Of a stretch of 64,000 nucleotides of DNA, positions 18,665 to 27,972 are shown one piece after another (the first letter of the stretch is position 1; each line of letters starts with the position of its first letter). The position numbers were made by a program, and so were the translations under genes. Origin of the DNA: JBBROS01 sp963792675 (GTDB lineage: Bacteria; Pseudomonadota; Alphaproteobacteria; Acetobacterales; Acetobacteraceae); NCBI GenBank assembly GCA_963792675.1, contig CAWBWT010000006.1, forward strand, positions 1 to 64,000, written 5' to 3'. Under the pieces are notes generated by a model. It ran no database searches. It was not told the origin of the DNA and saw nothing but the letters and a program-made list of their open reading frames with translations.

Positions 18665-19975
18665 TCAGAATTCCAGCAGGTTGTCCCTGAACTGCGCGTG
18701 GCCGTAGGCGCGACGCATCAAGCCGCGCCGCTGCAGCGCCGGCACCAGCCCGTCCTCGATCTCGGCGATGGTGCGGCGGCTCACGTTCGGCAGCGAGAAC
18801 AGGAACCCGTCGCCACCGGCCGCCTGCATCGCCTCGGCCATCTGCGCCGCCACGTCGTCGGGCGATCCCACCAGCTCCACCGAGCCGCCGTCGCTGCTGT
18901 AGGCGGCGATCGCGTCGCGCAGCGTGCGGTTGCCGGCCTTGCGCTTGAAATCGTCCAGCGTCTGCTGGTGGCCGTTGGTGGTGAGGTCGGCGACCGGCGC
19001 GTCGAGGTCGTACTGGGCGAAGTCGATGTTGGTGATTTTCCCGAGGAACGCCAGCTTGCGGTCCACCTGCTCGGCCACCTGCGCCGCCCGCCGCAACTTG
19101 AGCTGCAGCGCGTCCTCGCGCGTCGCGCCCAGGATCGGCGCCACCAGGAACAGCACCTTGCACTGGTCCGGGTCGCGGCCGTGGCCGCGCATCCGGGCGC
19201 GCACGTCGTCGCGGTACTCGCGCATGCGGTCGACGCCCTTGATGCTGGCGACGATGGTGTCGGCGTGCTTGGACGCGAACTGGCGTCCGCGCGGCGAGCC
19301 GCCGGCCTGGGCGATCACCGGACGCCCCTGCGGCGCCGGGCCGGAGTTGAGCGGCCCGCGCGAGGCGTAATGGGTGCCGCGGAAATCGACCTGGTGCACC
19401 TTGGTGTGGTCCACCAGCATGCCGGTTTCGGGGTCGGCGACGATGGCGCCCGGCTCCCACGACGCCCACAGCCGGTTCACCAGGTCCATATACTCGTCGG
19501 CCATGTCGTAGCGGAGGTCATGGTCCGGCAAGCGCTCCATGCCGAAATTGCGCGCGGCGAAGTCGGAGCTGCCGGTGACCATGTTCCAGCCGGCGCGCCC
19601 CCGTGACACCTGGTCGAGCGACGCCATCAGCCGCGCCAGCAGATAGGGCGGGTAGGCGAAGGTCGCGAAGGTGGGCACGATGCCGATGCGCGACGTCGCT
19701 GCGATCATCAGCGTGGCGACGACGGACGGGTCCTGCCGCGGCACGGCGATGCCGTTGTGCAGGTAGATCTCGCGCGACGCCGCGTAGCTCTCGCCGATGT
19801 AGGACGAGTCTTCCAGCAGCACGTAGTCGAAGCAGGCCCGCTCGAGCGCGCGGGCGACGTCGACGAACAGCTCCGGCACCATCCAGGTCTCGCCGATGCG
19901 TCCTGTCCAGGGCTCGCCCCAGGCCTGCACGCTGGAGCCCTGCAGGAAGAGGCCGAGATGGAAGGGTTGTGCCAT
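18665..19975 (-). CDS. FMN-dependent LLM monooxygenase, NtaA/SnaA/DszA family
   Basis: Class C flavin monooxygenase (436 aa) with the bacterial luciferase TIM-barrel fold, of the nitrilotriacetate monooxygenase/DszA subgroup that uses reduced FMN from a separate reductase. Family features include FHLGLFLQGSS at the start, GRAGWNMVTGSSDFAARNFG, and AQAGGSPRGRQFASKHAD. The start at 19975 (MAQPFHLG) fits relatives; the frame extends to 20053 but adds only unrelated residues. No flavin reductase is beside it. It diverges from the alpha/beta hydrolase gene at 20130. The substrate is unknown. Confidence 0.88.
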   Translation of the reverse strand: MAQPFHLGLFLQGSSVQAWGEPWTGRIGETWMVPELFVDVARALERACFDYVLLEDSSYIGESYAASREIYLHNGIAVPRQDPSVVATLMIAATSRIGIVPTFATFAYPPYLLARLMASLDQVSRGRAGWNMVTGSSDFAARNFGMERLPDHDLRYDMADEYMDLVNRLWASWEPGAIVADPETGMLVDHTKVHQVDFRGTHYASRGPLNSGPAPQGRPVIAQAGGSPRGRQFASKHADTIVASIKGVDRMREYRDDVRARMRGHGRDPDQCKVLFLVAPILGATREDALQLKLRRAAQVAEQVDRKLAFLGKITNIDFAQYDLDAPVADLTTNGHQQTLDDFKRKAGNRTLRDAIAAYSSDGGSVELVGSPDDVAAQMAEAMQAAGGDGFLFSLPNVSRRTIAEIEDGLVPALQRRGLMRRAYGHAQFRDNLLEF

Positions 19976-20129
19976 GCCTTGCTCCGCGTCGCCGTGCCCC
20001 GCCAGAGTGACGGCCCGCGTCGGCGGGGGCAAGCGCCGGCTCGTCGCGAGCACGGCCGGGACACCGGGCGGATTGGTCGTGCGGGCGCCCGCGGGTTAAG
20101 CTCGTGAAAACAGCCTGGGAGGAACACCG

Positions 20130-21275
20130 ATGACGAACCGCCGCACCCTGTTTGCGGGCGCCTTGCTGCTGGCCGGCGCTTTGGCCACGCCGCTGGCAGC
20201 GCAGCAAGCGGTCACCGGGACCGAGCCGCCCTTGTCCATCGCCCGGCAAGGCTACTTCTTCGTCGGCGGTCACCTGTTCCCGTCGGGCGCCGACCAGGCG
20301 ATGGCCGGACAGATGTTCGTGCAGTTCCAGGTCCCGGCCGGTGCGACCAAGCCCTACCCCGTCGTGATGGTGCATGGCGGCGGCCAGACCGGGACCAACT
20401 TCCTCGGTACCCCCGACGGCCGCCCCGGTTGGAACGAGTGGTTCCTCCGCCAAGGCTATGCGGTCTACGTGGTGGACCAGCCGGGCCGTGGCCGCTCCGC
20501 CTACTACCCGGCGGCGCAAGGTCCGGTGGCGCCGTCGGTGGCGCGCGGCACCGAACAGCGCTTCACCGCACCGGAAAAGTACAATCTTTGGCCGCAAGCC
20601 AAGCTGCACACGCAATGGCCCGGCTCCGGCCAGGCTGGTGACCCGACCTTCGAGCAATTCTTCGCCTCGCAGGAGCCGTCGATCACCGACAACGTGCTGA
20701 TGGACGAAAGCACGCGCGACGACCTCGTCGCTCTGCTCGAACGGATCGGCCCGGCGGTGGTGCTGACCCATTCCCGCTCCGGGCCGTTCGGCTGGCTGGT
20801 GGCCGATGCGCGGCCCGACCTGGTGCGGGCGATCCTGGCGGTCGAGCCGAACGGGCCGCCCTTCTTCGAGGTGCCGCCCTCGGCGCCGACCCCGACCCTT
20901 TCGCGGCGCTGGGGCATCGCTTACGCCAAGCTCAACTTCGACCCGCCGGTCGAGCAGCCGTCCAGCCTGGCGCCGGGCCTCGATCCGAAGACGGACGGGC
21001 CGGACATGGAGCCCTGCTGGCTGCCGGGCGGGGCGAAGCGCACGCTGCCGGCGCTGCAGCGGATGCCGATCCTGGTGCTCTCGTCGGAAGCGTCGTACCA
21101 CGCCCGTTACGACCAGTGCACCGTCCGCTTCCTCCGGCAGATGGGTGTGCAGCCGGATTTCGTGCGGCTGCCCGACATCGGCATCCACGGCAACGGCCAC
21201 ATGATGATGCTCGAGAAGAACAACGACCAGGTGGCGAAGGTGCTGACCGACTGGCTGGCCGAGCACCTGCACTGA
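20130..21275 (+). CDS. Secreted alpha/beta hydrolase
   Basis: Exported alpha/beta hydrolase, 381 aa. A signal peptide (LFAGALLLAGALATPLAAQQ) ends near residue 25. The oxyanion strand is VMVHGGGQTG. The nucleophile elbow is THSRSG, a variant of GHSxxG with Thr in the first position. The catalytic His is probably in GIHGNGHMMM near the C-terminus. It starts at an ATG preceded by GGGAGGAAC. It is divergent from the LLM monooxygenase, and the two could share a promoter region. The family includes esterases of unknown substrate, and I cannot refine further. Confidence 0.82.
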   Translation: MTNRRTLFAGALLLAGALATPLAAQQAVTGTEPPLSIARQGYFFVGGHLFPSGADQAMAGQMFVQFQVPAGATKPYPVVMVHGGGQTGTNFLGTPDGRPGWNEWFLRQGYAVYVVDQPGRGRSAYYPAAQGPVAPSVARGTEQRFTAPEKYNLWPQAKLHTQWPGSGQAGDPTFEQFFASQEPSITDNVLMDESTRDDLVALLERIGPAVVLTHSRSGPFGWLVADARPDLVRAILAVEPNGPPFFEVPPSAPTPTLSRRWGIAYAKLNFDPPVEQPSSLAPGLDPKTDGPDMEPCWLPGGAKRTLPALQRMPILVLSSEASYHARYDQCTVRFLRQMGVQPDFVRLPDIGIHGNGHMMMLEKNNDQVAKVLTDWLAEHLH

Positions 21276-21281
21276 CCGGCG

Positions 21282-21310
21282 GCGGGGGCAGGGCGCTGCC
21301 CTGCACCCGC
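21282..21310. repeat. GC-rich extragenic palindrome
   Basis: GCAGGGC and GCCCTGC form a perfect 7-bp stem with a 3-base loop, and outer GCGGG/CCCGC bases can extend it. It sits 6 bases after the hydrolase stop and resembles the GGGGCAGCGCCCC palindrome at 42898. It may be an intergenic repeat or a terminator lacking a T-run. Confidence 0.5.
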
Positions 21311-21361
21311 GGGCGCCCCAGGCCCTCGTAACCTGGTTCAAACCGGCTCCACGCCCCACGG

Positions 21362-21500
21362 CTAGGGCGCGCCGCCTTGGCGCACGCCGGTGACGGCGGC
21401 GCGGACCATCGTGCGGGTGAAGGCCTGGCCCAGCGGGACCGGCGCCCGTCCACGCCGGAGAGCATGTCGCAGACGTCGTAGCCGTGGTTGGCGATGGCAG
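21362..21500 (-). pseudogene. Possible gene remnant, unknown
   Basis: In this non-coding gap the minus strand has protein-like text in two adjoining frames. One reads IANHGYDVCDMLSGV. The next, a frame away, reads PLGQAFTRTMVRAAVTGVRQ and ends at a TAG at 21362. Joining them across a break near 21435 gives a plausible C-terminal end of about 45 residues. I do not recognise a family, and no upstream portion is visible. Confidence 0.25.
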
Positions 21501-21621
21501 TCGCTGGCTCGGTTCGCGCCCAAGCCGGCCTGCGGCTTGGGTGCTGTCGGCCGCGCCCCTTGTTCAGACGCAACGTCCGCCCATTTACCATCCAGTGGGA
21601 TGGTGCGGGGATGGTAGGCCG

Positions 21622-22038
21622 ATGACAGGAGCACGAGAGGTCCGGGCCAAGCCGGCCGACAGCGAGAAGATCACGATCAACCTCGGCTTCGTCGACCTGG
21701 GCCACGTGGACCTGCTGGTGCGCGACGGCTTCTACGCCAACCGCACCGACTTCATCCGCACCGCGATCCGCAACCAGCTCGAGCGGCATGCCGACGCCGT
21801 TCGCCAGTCGGTGACGCGAAAAAGCCTGGACCTCGGCTTGCGGACGATCACCCGCAAGGACCTCGAGGATGCGCAAACAGCCGGCCGGATGCTGGACATC
21901 AACGTGCTCGGCCTGGCCAGCATCGCCGACGACGTCCCGGCGGAGCTGGCGCTTGCCACGATCGCGTCGCTGACGGTGCTGGGCGCGCTGCATGCCAGCC
22001 CGGCGGTGCGCCAAGCCTTGGCCGACCGCATCCGCTGA
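21622..22038 (+). CDS. CopG-like ribbon-helix-helix protein
   Basis: 138-aa protein. The N-terminal half has the ribbon-helix-helix pattern: strand KITINLGF, then VDLLVRDGFYANRTDFIRTAI forming the two helices, as in CopG/Arc-family repressors. The C-terminal half is helical and of unknown role. It starts MTGAREVRAKPAD at 21622; the upstream in-frame extension to 21484 is not protein-like. It lies 105 bases before the PHB depolymerase-like gene on the same strand. Such CopG-type genes commonly accompany lpqC-type genes in alphaproteobacteria, so it may autoregulate the pair. Confidence 0.78.
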   Translation: MTGAREVRAKPADSEKITINLGFVDLGHVDLLVRDGFYANRTDFIRTAIRNQLERHADAVRQSVTRKSLDLGLRTITRKDLEDAQTAGRMLDINVLGLASIADDVPAELALATIASLTVLGALHASPAVRQALADRIR

Positions 22039-22143
22039 CGGGCCGCGACCGCGGCGGATCGGGCATCGGGAGACGACGGAAGCCGCTTCGCGGTTCCGAA
22101 CGGGAATGCCCGGAGGGGTTCCCAAGACGAGGATGACACGACG

Positions 22144-23322
22144 ATGTTGGACATGATGAACCAAGGCCTGCGCGAAGCGACACAGCTCACCGGAAGCGGA
22201 CGCCTGATGGAGGCGACCGCCGCCATCCAGCGCATGCTGAAGGGCGCCCCGGCGTCTTATCCGGTGCCTGGCCCGGTGCCTGGCCCGGCGCCTACCTCGC
22301 CGCCGGTCCGCGGCAGGCGCGAGCCGCCGACGATCGACGGGTACGCCGAACCGGCCGGCAATGCGGAGCCGTCCGGGCCGGTGGCGGATGCGCTTCGGGC
22401 GTTCCGGACACGGGTTCCGCTGGGCGACCTGGTTCGAGGCGCCCGGGCCAAGCCAACCACGCCAGCGGCCGCCGTTCCGGACGGGGCGCGGTTCCTGACC
22501 GGCACCTTCGCCAACGAGGCGGGCAGCCGCAGCTACAAGCTCTACGTGCCGTCCGGCTACAGCGCCGGGACCCCGGTGCCGCTGGTCGTCATGCTGCACG
22601 GCTGCACCCAGGACCCCGACGACTTCGCGGCCGGCACGCGGATGAACGAGGTCGCCGAACGGACTGGGGTCCTTGTTGCTTACCCCGCGCAATCGCAGTC
22701 GGCGAACATGCAGAAATGCTGGAACTGGTTCAGCGTGGCCGACCAGGCGCGGGATGCGGGCGAACCGTCGCTGATCGCCGGCATCACCCGGCAGATCATG
22801 GCCGACTACTCGGTCGACCCGGCGCGGGTGTTCGTCGCCGGCCTGTCCGCAGGCGGCGCCGCCGCGTCGGTCATGGGCCATGCCTATCCCGACCTGTTTG
22901 CCGCGATCGGGGTCCATTCCGGGCTGGCCGGCGGCGCCGCCCATGACATGCCGTCGGCGTTCGCGGCGATGCGGCAAGGCGCCGGGGGGAGGCGCGGGTC
23001 GCTTGTGGTGCCGACCATCGTGTTCCATGGCGACCGCGACCCGACCGTCCATCCGCGCAACGGCGACGCAGTGGTGGCGCAGTCGACCGCCGCGACCGTC
23101 ACGCGCGCGCGGACCGAGGACGGGCAGGTGCCCGGCGGCCGCGGCTACGTCCGCACGGTGCATGTCGGCGCCGATGACCGGACCATCGCCGAGCATTGGC
23201 TGGTGCGGGGCGGCGCGCATGCCTGGTCGGGCGGCAGCGCGGGCGGCTCCTACACCGACCCGCAAGGCCCGGACGCATCGGCCGAGATGGTGCGCTTCTT
23301 CCTGGAAGTGGCGGCCGCATAA
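22144..23322 (+). CDS. PHB depolymerase-family esterase (LpqC type)
   Basis: Alpha/beta hydrolase of the esterase PHB depolymerase family, 392 aa. Residues 1-110 include a Pro/Gly-rich linker (PVPGPVPGPAP). The catalytic domain has the oxyanion segment HGCTQDPDDFA, nucleophile Ser in GLSAGGAAAS, the likely Asp in GDRDPTV, and catalytic His in GGAHAWSGG. No clear signal peptide is present (it begins MLDMMNQGLREATQL, amphipathic), suggesting a cytoplasmic enzyme acting on polyester granules or other esters. It follows the CopG-like gene. Confidence 0.88.
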   Translation: MLDMMNQGLREATQLTGSGRLMEATAAIQRMLKGAPASYPVPGPVPGPAPTSPPVRGRREPPTIDGYAEPAGNAEPSGPVADALRAFRTRVPLGDLVRGARAKPTTPAAAVPDGARFLTGTFANEAGSRSYKLYVPSGYSAGTPVPLVVMLHGCTQDPDDFAAGTRMNEVAERTGVLVAYPAQSQSANMQKCWNWFSVADQARDAGEPSLIAGITRQIMADYSVDPARVFVAGLSAGGAAASVMGHAYPDLFAAIGVHSGLAGGAAHDMPSAFAAMRQGAGGRRGSLVVPTIVFHGDRDPTVHPRNGDAVVAQSTAATVTRARTEDGQVPGGRGYVRTVHVGADDRTIAEHWLVRGGAHAWSGGSAGGSYTDPQGPDASAEMVRFFLEVAAA

Positions 23323-23326
23323 CCCC

Positions 23327-23358
23327 GCCGCCGGGGGGGGGCGTGCCCCCTCGGCGGC
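23327..23358. terminator. Bidirectional terminator-like hairpin
   Basis: GCCGCCGGGGGGG pairs with CCCCCTCGGCGGC (one mismatch) around a short loop. It lies directly after the depolymerase stop and before the stop of the converging 134-aa membrane protein gene. The stem is very strong, but there is no T-run in either direction. Confidence 0.55.
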
Positions 23359-23387
23359 AAGCCTCGCCAGGCGCTTGTAGCCCGTGC

Positions 23388-23792
23388 TCAGGCCGTTTCG
23401 GCGCGCCGGCTCCGATCTGGCACGCCGCCGGAATAGGTGAGCGCGCCCAGCACCGCCGCCACCAGCAGCAAGGCCGGCACATCGCCCAGCATGTGCCCGG
23501 TGTGCTCCCCGGGACTGTAAGACTGGATTGCCATGATGAGCGCGTGCACGACGCTGGACCAGATCGTGAAGTCGATCAGCGATCGATGCGCCGCCGGGTC
23601 GCGTGAAGCGCGGAGCAGGAAGATCCCGAGCGTCGCGTAGAGGCCCACGATCATCATGAAGTAATGCGAGGCGGCAGGCGGTCCGTCGTGCCAAGCCCAG
23701 CCCGACGGCCAAACGATCGAGAGCGGGTACACCAGGCAGAACGTTACGCCGAACACCACCAGCGAGACTTGCAGCCATTTCAGCCGGGACAT
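23388..23792 (-). CDS. Small four-helix membrane protein
   Basis: 134-aa inner-membrane protein with about four hydrophobic helices: residues 4-24, SHYFMMIVGLYATLGIFLL, WSSVVHALIMAIQ, and LLLVAAVLGALTY. It begins MSRLKWLQVSLVVFG. I chose the ATG at 23792 because GGAAGG lies at good spacing; an ATG two codons earlier is too close to it. Proteins with this pattern (DUF6632-like) are widespread, with no assigned function. It is divergent from the larger membrane protein at 24060. Confidence 0.7.
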   Translation of the reverse strand: MSRLKWLQVSLVVFGVTFCLVYPLSIVWPSGWAWHDGPPAASHYFMMIVGLYATLGIFLLRASRDPAAHRSLIDFTIWSSVVHALIMAIQSYSPGEHTGHMLGDVPALLLVAAVLGALTYSGGVPDRSRRAETA

Positions 23793-23857
23793 GGGCATTC
23801 CTTCCGTCAGCGAAGGCAGCGCTTTCCTTAGACGCGTAGCCAGAAACCTATCTATCA

Positions 23858-23886
23858 CGAAACGATCTCGCCTCAAGGCCGTTTCG
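23858..23886. promoter_or_regulatory. Possible operator: CGAAACG-N15-CGTTTCG
   Basis: Perfect 7-bp arms separated by 15 bases, in the 267-base divergent region between two membrane-protein genes. The spacing would suit a dimeric regulator binding successive helical turns. No regulator is nearby to link to it. Confidence 0.25.
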
Positions 23887-24059
23887 CTGCATTGCGCCGC
23901 AGCACATACAGTGGCGCTCCCGCCCGCTCCATGCCCGTTTGCCTGCCTTGTGACGCGGCTCACGGCTGTATTGGTCCGAACGCGCAATGGTGCCGCACGG
24001 GGTTCCGGCCCGCGGCCGCGAACCCCAGTCGCTCGGCATCAGCAGAAAGGGAATGGGAC

Positions 24060-25280
24060 ATGGACCTGCTACATCCTCCTCGTTCGACCGAGGCGCGCTG
24101 CCTTCGGCGTCCCCGGCAAGTGGCGGCGCTGGCCCGCTCGGTGGTCTGGCTGACCGCGGTAGTACAAATTGCGCGGCACCACCGGGTCGCGCTCCGCGGC
24201 GGTCCGGCCGCGCTCGCCGCGTGGCTGTTCGCGCCGCATGCGGCCTCCGCCCACATCAAATGGTTCGCGCCATACGACGTGGCGCAGCCGCCCAAGACGG
24301 TCGCCAGCGTGCTCGATGGCCGCTTCGATCTCGTATTCGCCGGCTTTACCGTGCTGCTGGTCGCGAGCTTCTTGCTCGACCGGGTGGCGTGGGTGCGGAC
24401 GCCGCGGATCGGCCGGCCCGGCGGCCTCGATGCGGTCGAGGACCGCCTGCTGCGGGCCGGGATCGGCGGCTATTTCATGGCCCTGTTCGCGGCCGGCGGC
24501 GCCCTGCTGACGCCCGAGCTGCACACCGACGCCACATGGCCCGGCTGGCTGCAGCTCGGCATCGCCGCCAGCATGCTGACGGTCCCAACCGGCGTGTTCG
24601 GCAGCCTCGGCATCCTGCTGCTGTACGCCTGCGGCGTCTGGCAGTACGGCGCCTTTCATTTGTGCGACTACCCGTTGTTCCTCGGCCTGGCGGCATTCGT
24701 GGCGCTGCTCGCGAGCCCCTCGGCGCGGTGGCGGGCCCGGCGCCTGCCCATCCTGCAGGCGAGCTTCTGCATCAGCCTGATGTGGGGCGCGGTCGAGAAG
24801 TGGGCCTATCCGCAATGGACTTTGCCGCTGCTGGAGCAGCGCCCCTACCTCACCATGGGCCTGTCGCCATCCACCTTCATGGTGCTGGCCGGCTTCGTGG
24901 AGTTCGCCTTCGCTTTCTTTATCCTGACCGGCCGCAGCCTGCTGCGTCTGGCGGTGCTCGGACTGCTGGCCATCTTCACCGCCGCGATCTTCGATTTCGG
25001 CAAACCGGACGCCATCGGCCACCTGCCGTTTTTGGTGACGATGATCGTGCTGCTGCTGCATGGACCGACGCAGTGGCAGACCGCGCTGCACGAGCGCTGC
25101 GGCAGCGTGCGGCGCCTCGGCCAGGCGGGCGGCGCCGCCTTTGCCGCCACCTTGCTGCTGTTCCTCGGCACGTATTACGGGCTGCAGAAGGCCGAGTATG
25201 GCCGCCCGGCGGCGCAGGACCTGCAGATACACGCCGCCGCGGCGACCGCTGAAATCGAGACACAGCACCGGTCTATGTAA
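24060..25280 (+). CDS. Multi-spanning membrane protein, unknown function
   Basis: 406-aa integral membrane protein with roughly ten hydrophobic helices. The first 70 residues include a helix ending in an Ala-rich stretch. The segment AHIKWFAPYDV follows and begins an extracytoplasmic loop; it resembles uncharacterised DoxX-like membrane proteins. Later helices include FMVLAGFVEFAFAFFILTG and LPFLVTMIVLLLHG, with charged positions EK in GAVEKWAYPQW and FGKPDAIGHLPF that may be functional. The start at 24060 (MDLLHPP) is preceded by GAAAGGGAA; the frame is open to 23892, but that part is not protein-like. Function not recognised. Confidence 0.75.
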   Translation: MDLLHPPRSTEARCLRRPRQVAALARSVVWLTAVVQIARHHRVALRGGPAALAAWLFAPHAASAHIKWFAPYDVAQPPKTVASVLDGRFDLVFAGFTVLLVASFLLDRVAWVRTPRIGRPGGLDAVEDRLLRAGIGGYFMALFAAGGALLTPELHTDATWPGWLQLGIAASMLTVPTGVFGSLGILLLYACGVWQYGAFHLCDYPLFLGLAAFVALLASPSARWRARRLPILQASFCISLMWGAVEKWAYPQWTLPLLEQRPYLTMGLSPSTFMVLAGFVEFAFAFFILTGRSLLRLAVLGLLAIFTAAIFDFGKPDAIGHLPFLVTMIVLLLHGPTQWQTALHERCGSVRRLGQAGGAAFAATLLLFLGTYYGLQKAEYGRPAAQDLQIHAAAATAEIETQHRSM

Positions 25281-25310
25281 ATTCCATACTAACAACGATG
25301 CAAAACGACC

Positions 25311-25338
25311 TTGACTTGATTTGGATACGGACTAATCT
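25311..25338 (+). promoter_or_regulatory. Sigma-70-like promoter before cytochrome c peroxidase gene
   Basis: TTGACT at 25311-25316 and TAATCT at 25333-25338 with a 16-base spacer, in a conspicuously AT-rich patch. Transcription would begin near 25345 and give a leader of about 210 bases before the GTG at 25558. Confidence 0.55.
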
Positions 25339-25557
25339 GGCGTGGTCATCTGGACTGGTTTGTTACAGGCAACACGTTGCCGTCTGACCGAGACGATCGG
25401 GTTTGACTGTCCTGCGCCTACTCGTTGCTGGGTAGGCGAGGCGAACCGACCGAATGCCCGCACCAGACCCCGATCCGCTGCCAAGGTTCGACGACGACGT
25501 TCCGCGACCCGACCGGGCAGGCCCGCTCCGCTGGCTTGCAGCAGAAGGAGACGTATT

Positions 25558-27972
25558 GTGACACGCAATCGCACCTCGACCGTTCTGGTTCTTGCCGCCG
25601 CCTCGATGACGCTCACCACCGCCGTGCGGCCGCAGGAGCCGAGCACGCTGTCGCTGCGGGAGGTGCCGCGGCCGGTTCCGGCGGCGGCGATCATTCCGGC
25701 GCGGGGCCGGGCGGCCGCGGACAATCCAATTCCCGGCCCGGACACGCCGGTGCCGTTCCGCGACCTCGTCGCCGCCGGGATCGTCAAGGACCAGGCAGCC
25801 TTGGTGCGCTTGGGCAAGGCGTTCTTCTGGGACATGCAGGTCGGCAGCGACGGGGTGCAGGCGTGCGCCTCCTGCCATTTCCATGCCGGCGCCGACAGCC
25901 GTTCGCGCAACCAAATCTCGCCAGGTCTAAACGACCAGAATTTCACTGGCACCAAGGACTTCCCCGGTGACCACGGCTTCGGCAACTCGACGGTGCCCTA
26001 TACCGCGAACGACCCGGCGACGCCGTTGCCGCCCGGCCAACAACCGTCGGCGCCGGCCAAGCTGGACGTGCCTGGGTTTCCGCAATTCGGCCCCAACCGC
26101 CAGCTCACCGCGGCCGACTTTCCGCTCAACGGCTGGCTGCGGCCGACCGAGCTGACGCCGCGCGGCGGCGACACCACCCTGCTCGACGAAGCCGCCAATG
26201 TCAGCCGCGACACCAACGACGTGATCTCGTCCCAAGGCGTGCGCCACACCCTGTTCCAGTCGGTCAGGCCCGGCCAGGCGGTGGATGCCGGCACCGCGGC
26301 GCCGGACATTTTCAACACGGCCAAGCCCGGGGACTTCGACACGGCGACCCGGATCCGCCGGGTTCCCGGGCGCAACGCGCCGACGGTGATCAACGCAGTG
26401 TTCAACTTCGACAATTTCTGGGACGGCCGCGCCAGCTACATCTTCAACGGCGTCAACCCGTTCGGCTTCCGCGACCGGCAAAGCACCGTCAAGCAGGTGC
26501 AGGGCGGCAAGCTGCAAGACGTGTTCCTGCGCATCACCAACTCGAGCCTCGCATCCCAGGCGGTCGGGCCGGCCGTCAGCAACTTCGAGATGTCGTGGGA
26601 GAACCGCGGCTTCCCCGACGTCGGCAAGAAGCTGCTCAGCCTGCGCCCGTTGGCCAGGCAGGTCGTGCATCCCGAGGACAGCGTGCTCGGCCGCCTGTCG
26701 CAGGCGCGGGCCGACGCGCGGGGCGGGGCCCGCGGCCGCCCCGGGCTGAACGTCCCGACCTATGCCGAGATGGTCAAGGCGGCGTTCGAGGACCGCTGGT
26801 GGGACTACGAATACTACGTCCAGGAGGACCTCTCGACGCGGCACGTCGAGCATGGCTCGCACAACAACGAACGCACCATCGTGCGCAGCCCCGGCTACGG
26901 CGAGGCCATGGAAGGGCTGCGGATCGGCCCCGGCATGAAGGGCAACCAGTACAGTCTGATGCAATGGAACTTCTCGATGTTCTGGGGCCTTGCGGTGCAA
27001 GCCTACGAGGCGACCCTGGTGTCGGACGACACCCCGTTCGACCGCTTCCAGGGCGCACCCTCGAAGGGCGTCAAGCCCAACCGCGACGCGCTGGACGCGA
27101 GTGAGCGCAACGGGCTCAGCTTGTTCATGGACGCCGACCCCGACCGCGGCGCCCGCTGCAACAACTGCCACGTCGCCCCGATCATGACCAACCACACCAT
27201 CTCCGAGATCGTCGGCGACGACGCGCTGCGGCCCGACTTCCAGGGTCGCCCCACCGACATCGTCGAGTTCATGACGATGGGCGACGGCAGCTCGGCCAAC
27301 TACGACAAGGGTTTCTACAACATCGGCGTGCGTCGCACGCTCGAGGATACCGGCCGCGCCGGCACCGCACCCGACCTGCCGCCGTTCCGCAACGAGCTGG
27401 ACGGCGATAAGCCGTTCCCGCTGTCGTACGTGGCGCTGGCGCACCTCGCGAAGGAAAATAAGCTGCCGCCCGACGTGCTGCGCTTCGTCCAGCTCGACCC
27501 GGTCACCCACAAGCCGCCGCCAGTGCTGGACCGTCAGGCCATCCACGGCAACTTCAAGGTGCCCAACCTGCGCAACGTCCGCCTCACCGGGCCTTACTTC
27601 CACAACGGCGATTCGGCGACGCTGCGGCAGGTGGTGGAGTTCTACACCCGCGGCGGCAACTTCCCGAACACCAACCTCGCCGACCTCGACACCGACATCC
27701 ACGGCATCCCGGCGCTGCGCTTCCCCGAGTTCCGGCCGAGCGCGCAGCAGAACATGGAGGACCTCGTCCGGTTCGTGGCCCACGGCCTCGCCGACGAGCG
27801 GGTCGCGCTCGAGCAGGCACCGTTCGACCACCCGCAACTGTTCGTGCCGAACGGGGCGCGCGCTGGCCGGCCAGCCGAGGACGAACCCAAGGAGATCGCC
27901 GCCGTCGGCCGCAACGGCCACCAGGCGCCGCTCACCACTTTCCTCGACCTCGATCCGCAAGCGCCGCATTAG
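25558..27972 (+). CDS. Large dihaem cytochrome c peroxidase-like protein
   Basis: Exported c-type cytochrome of the CcpA/MauG superfamily, 804 aa, well over twice the usual 330-400 aa. I chose the GTG at 25558 because GAAGGAG lies 7 bases upstream and a signal peptide follows (VLVLAAASMTLTTAV). Haem 1 is CASCH near residue 103; haem 2 is CNNCH near 534. The closing segment VPNLRNVRLTGPYFHNGDSATL matches the C-terminal haem domain of the family. The extra length sits mostly between the haems. It may reduce peroxide or, like MauG, oxidise a protein or organic substrate. The next gene encodes a secreted partner candidate. Confidence 0.87.
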   Translation: MTRNRTSTVLVLAAASMTLTTAVRPQEPSTLSLREVPRPVPAAAIIPARGRAAADNPIPGPDTPVPFRDLVAAGIVKDQAALVRLGKAFFWDMQVGSDGVQACASCHFHAGADSRSRNQISPGLNDQNFTGTKDFPGDHGFGNSTVPYTANDPATPLPPGQQPSAPAKLDVPGFPQFGPNRQLTAADFPLNGWLRPTELTPRGGDTTLLDEAANVSRDTNDVISSQGVRHTLFQSVRPGQAVDAGTAAPDIFNTAKPGDFDTATRIRRVPGRNAPTVINAVFNFDNFWDGRASYIFNGVNPFGFRDRQSTVKQVQGGKLQDVFLRITNSSLASQAVGPAVSNFEMSWENRGFPDVGKKLLSLRPLARQVVHPEDSVLGRLSQARADARGGARGRPGLNVPTYAEMVKAAFEDRWWDYEYYVQEDLSTRHVEHGSHNNERTIVRSPGYGEAMEGLRIGPGMKGNQYSLMQWNFSMFWGLAVQAYEATLVSDDTPFDRFQGAPSKGVKPNRDALDASERNGLSLFMDADPDRGARCNNCHVAPIMTNHTISEIVGDDALRPDFQGRPTDIVEFMTMGDGSSANYDKGFYNIGVRRTLEDTGRAGTAPDLPPFRNELDGDKPFPLSYVALAHLAKENKLPPDVLRFVQLDPVTHKPPPVLDRQAIHGNFKVPNLRNVRLTGPYFHNGDSATLRQVVEFYTRGGNFPNTNLADLDTDIHGIPALRFPEFRPSAQQNMEDLVRFVAHGLADERVALEQAPFDHPQLFVPNGARAGRPAEDEPKEIAAVGRNGHQAPLTTFLDLDPQAPH

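Noticed and set aside
20932..23778. 948-codon minus-strand open frame
   Set aside because: It runs opposite three recognised plus-strand genes, and its composition is that of a shadow frame.
25342..25557. Extending the peroxidase start upstream to 25342
   Set aside because: The added residues are Arg-rich and signal-less, and begin at the predicted transcription start. The GTG at 25558 has a strong ribosome site and a signal peptide.
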